This document shows, one piece after another, positions 6,705 through 6,801 of a DNA stretch of 6,801 nt. This DNA comes from Acidimicrobiaceae bacterium (lineage in GTDB: Bacteria; Actinomycetota; Acidimicrobiia; Acidimicrobiales; Ilumatobacteraceae). Numbering within the stretch: position 1 is the first letter of the stretch; the number at the start of each line of letters is the position of its first letter. A model generated the notes under the pieces. That model saw only the letters and a list, made by a program, of their open reading frames with translations, had not been told where the DNA came from and made no database searches. The stretch spans positions 1 to 6,801 of the forward strand of contig CANKVI010000051.1 in the NCBI GenBank assembly GCA_947487095.1, read 5' to 3'. Made by a program: the position numbers and the translations under genes.

Positions 6705-6710
6705 ACCGTA
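6705..6710 (-). promoter_or_regulatory. Putative -10 element of the cupredoxin gene (leaderless start)
   Basis: On the minus strand TACGGT is followed by six bases (CACTCC) and then ATG at 6698. It supports that start over the two upstream ATGs. No -35 is evident. Confidence 0.45.
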
Positions 6711-6722
6711 CATCGCCTGCCG

Positions 6723-6728
6723 TAGAAT
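6723..6728 (+). promoter_or_regulatory. Putative -10 element of the right-edge gene
   Basis: TAGAAT, close to the consensus TATAAT, lies eight bases before GTG at 6737. It sits back to back with the cupredoxin -10, giving a divergent promoter region of under 40 bases. Confidence 0.4.
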
Positions 6729-6736
6729 TTCATCTC

Positions 6737-6801
6737 GTGATCGTGATTGATGCCCAAAAGCTTTCGGCATCCCGACCTAACCGTCCGTTATTCACCGACA
6801 T
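6737..6801 (+). CDS. Start of a probable ABC-transporter-type ATPase (3' end beyond window)
   Basis: From GTG 6737 the frame is open to the right edge and gives 21 codons, beginning V-I-V-I-D-A-Q-K-L and ending SRPNRPLFTD. The pattern of a short beta strand, then R-P-L-F-x-D, is how many ATP-binding cassette domains begin just before Walker A, including ABC-F proteins and ABC transporter subunits. The Walker A itself would lie beyond the window, so the family call rests on a short stretch. GTG 6743 is an alternative start. The gene is divergent from the cupredoxin gene with 38 bases between the starts, and a good -10 hexamer precedes it. Confidence 0.5.
   Translation, partial: MIVIDAQKLSASRPNRPLFTD

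Noticed and set aside
6699..6770. Longer cupredoxin start at ATG 6770
   Set aside because: It would place a charged stretch before the lipoprotein signal and overlap the divergent gene's start.
1..6801. New defence system, biosynthetic cluster or mobile island
   Set aside because: No transposase, integrase, nuclease, toxin-antitoxin pair or repeats were seen, and every gene but the small right-edge fragment belongs to a known family in alternating small units.

Overview
The window looks like a compact, ordinary chromosomal segment of an actinobacterium. Three things suggest this: an SCO6745-family protein, an ABC-F ATPase with the DEPDNYLD form of Walker B, and start codons that nearly all lack a Shine-Dalgarno sequence but carry a TANNNT-like -10 hexamer about six bases upstream, the layout of leaderless genes common in Actinomycetota. 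The moderate GC and tight packing would fit a streamlined aquatic lineage such as Acidimicrobiia, but that placement is inference. I see no RNA gene, mobile element, CRISPR array, long repeat or stem-loop terminator, and no gene-free stretch over 300 bases.

Left part (1-2539): the 3' end of a homocysteine S-methyltransferase family gene runs into, and overlaps, the 3' end of a convergent AlkB-type 2-oxoglutarate/Fe(II) dioxygenase gene. The AlkB gene is divergent from an SCO6745-family gene across only 39 bp. The SCO6745-family gene is followed after 10 bp by an isochorismatase-type cysteine hydrolase gene.

Middle (2544-5144): an HSL-type alpha/beta-hydrolase (esterase) gene on the minus strand, convergent with the cysteine hydrolase gene (4 bp apart), and a divergent ABC-F ATPase gene on the plus strand.

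Right part (5141-6801): an M20 amidohydrolase/peptidase gene whose stop codon interlocks with that of the ABC-F gene, then an amicyanin-like cupredoxin lipoprotein gene upstream of it on the same strand. At the right edge are the first 21 codons of a divergent plus-strand gene whose N-terminus resembles an ABC-transporter ATPase.

The genes do not form one obvious pathway. They are mostly single-gene units or pairs placed alternately on the two strands: methionine metabolism, alkylation repair, small-molecule hydrolases, translation/resistance ATPase and a copper protein. The clearest non-gene signal is the repeated -10-to-start-codon spacing. I found no convincing new multi-gene system.
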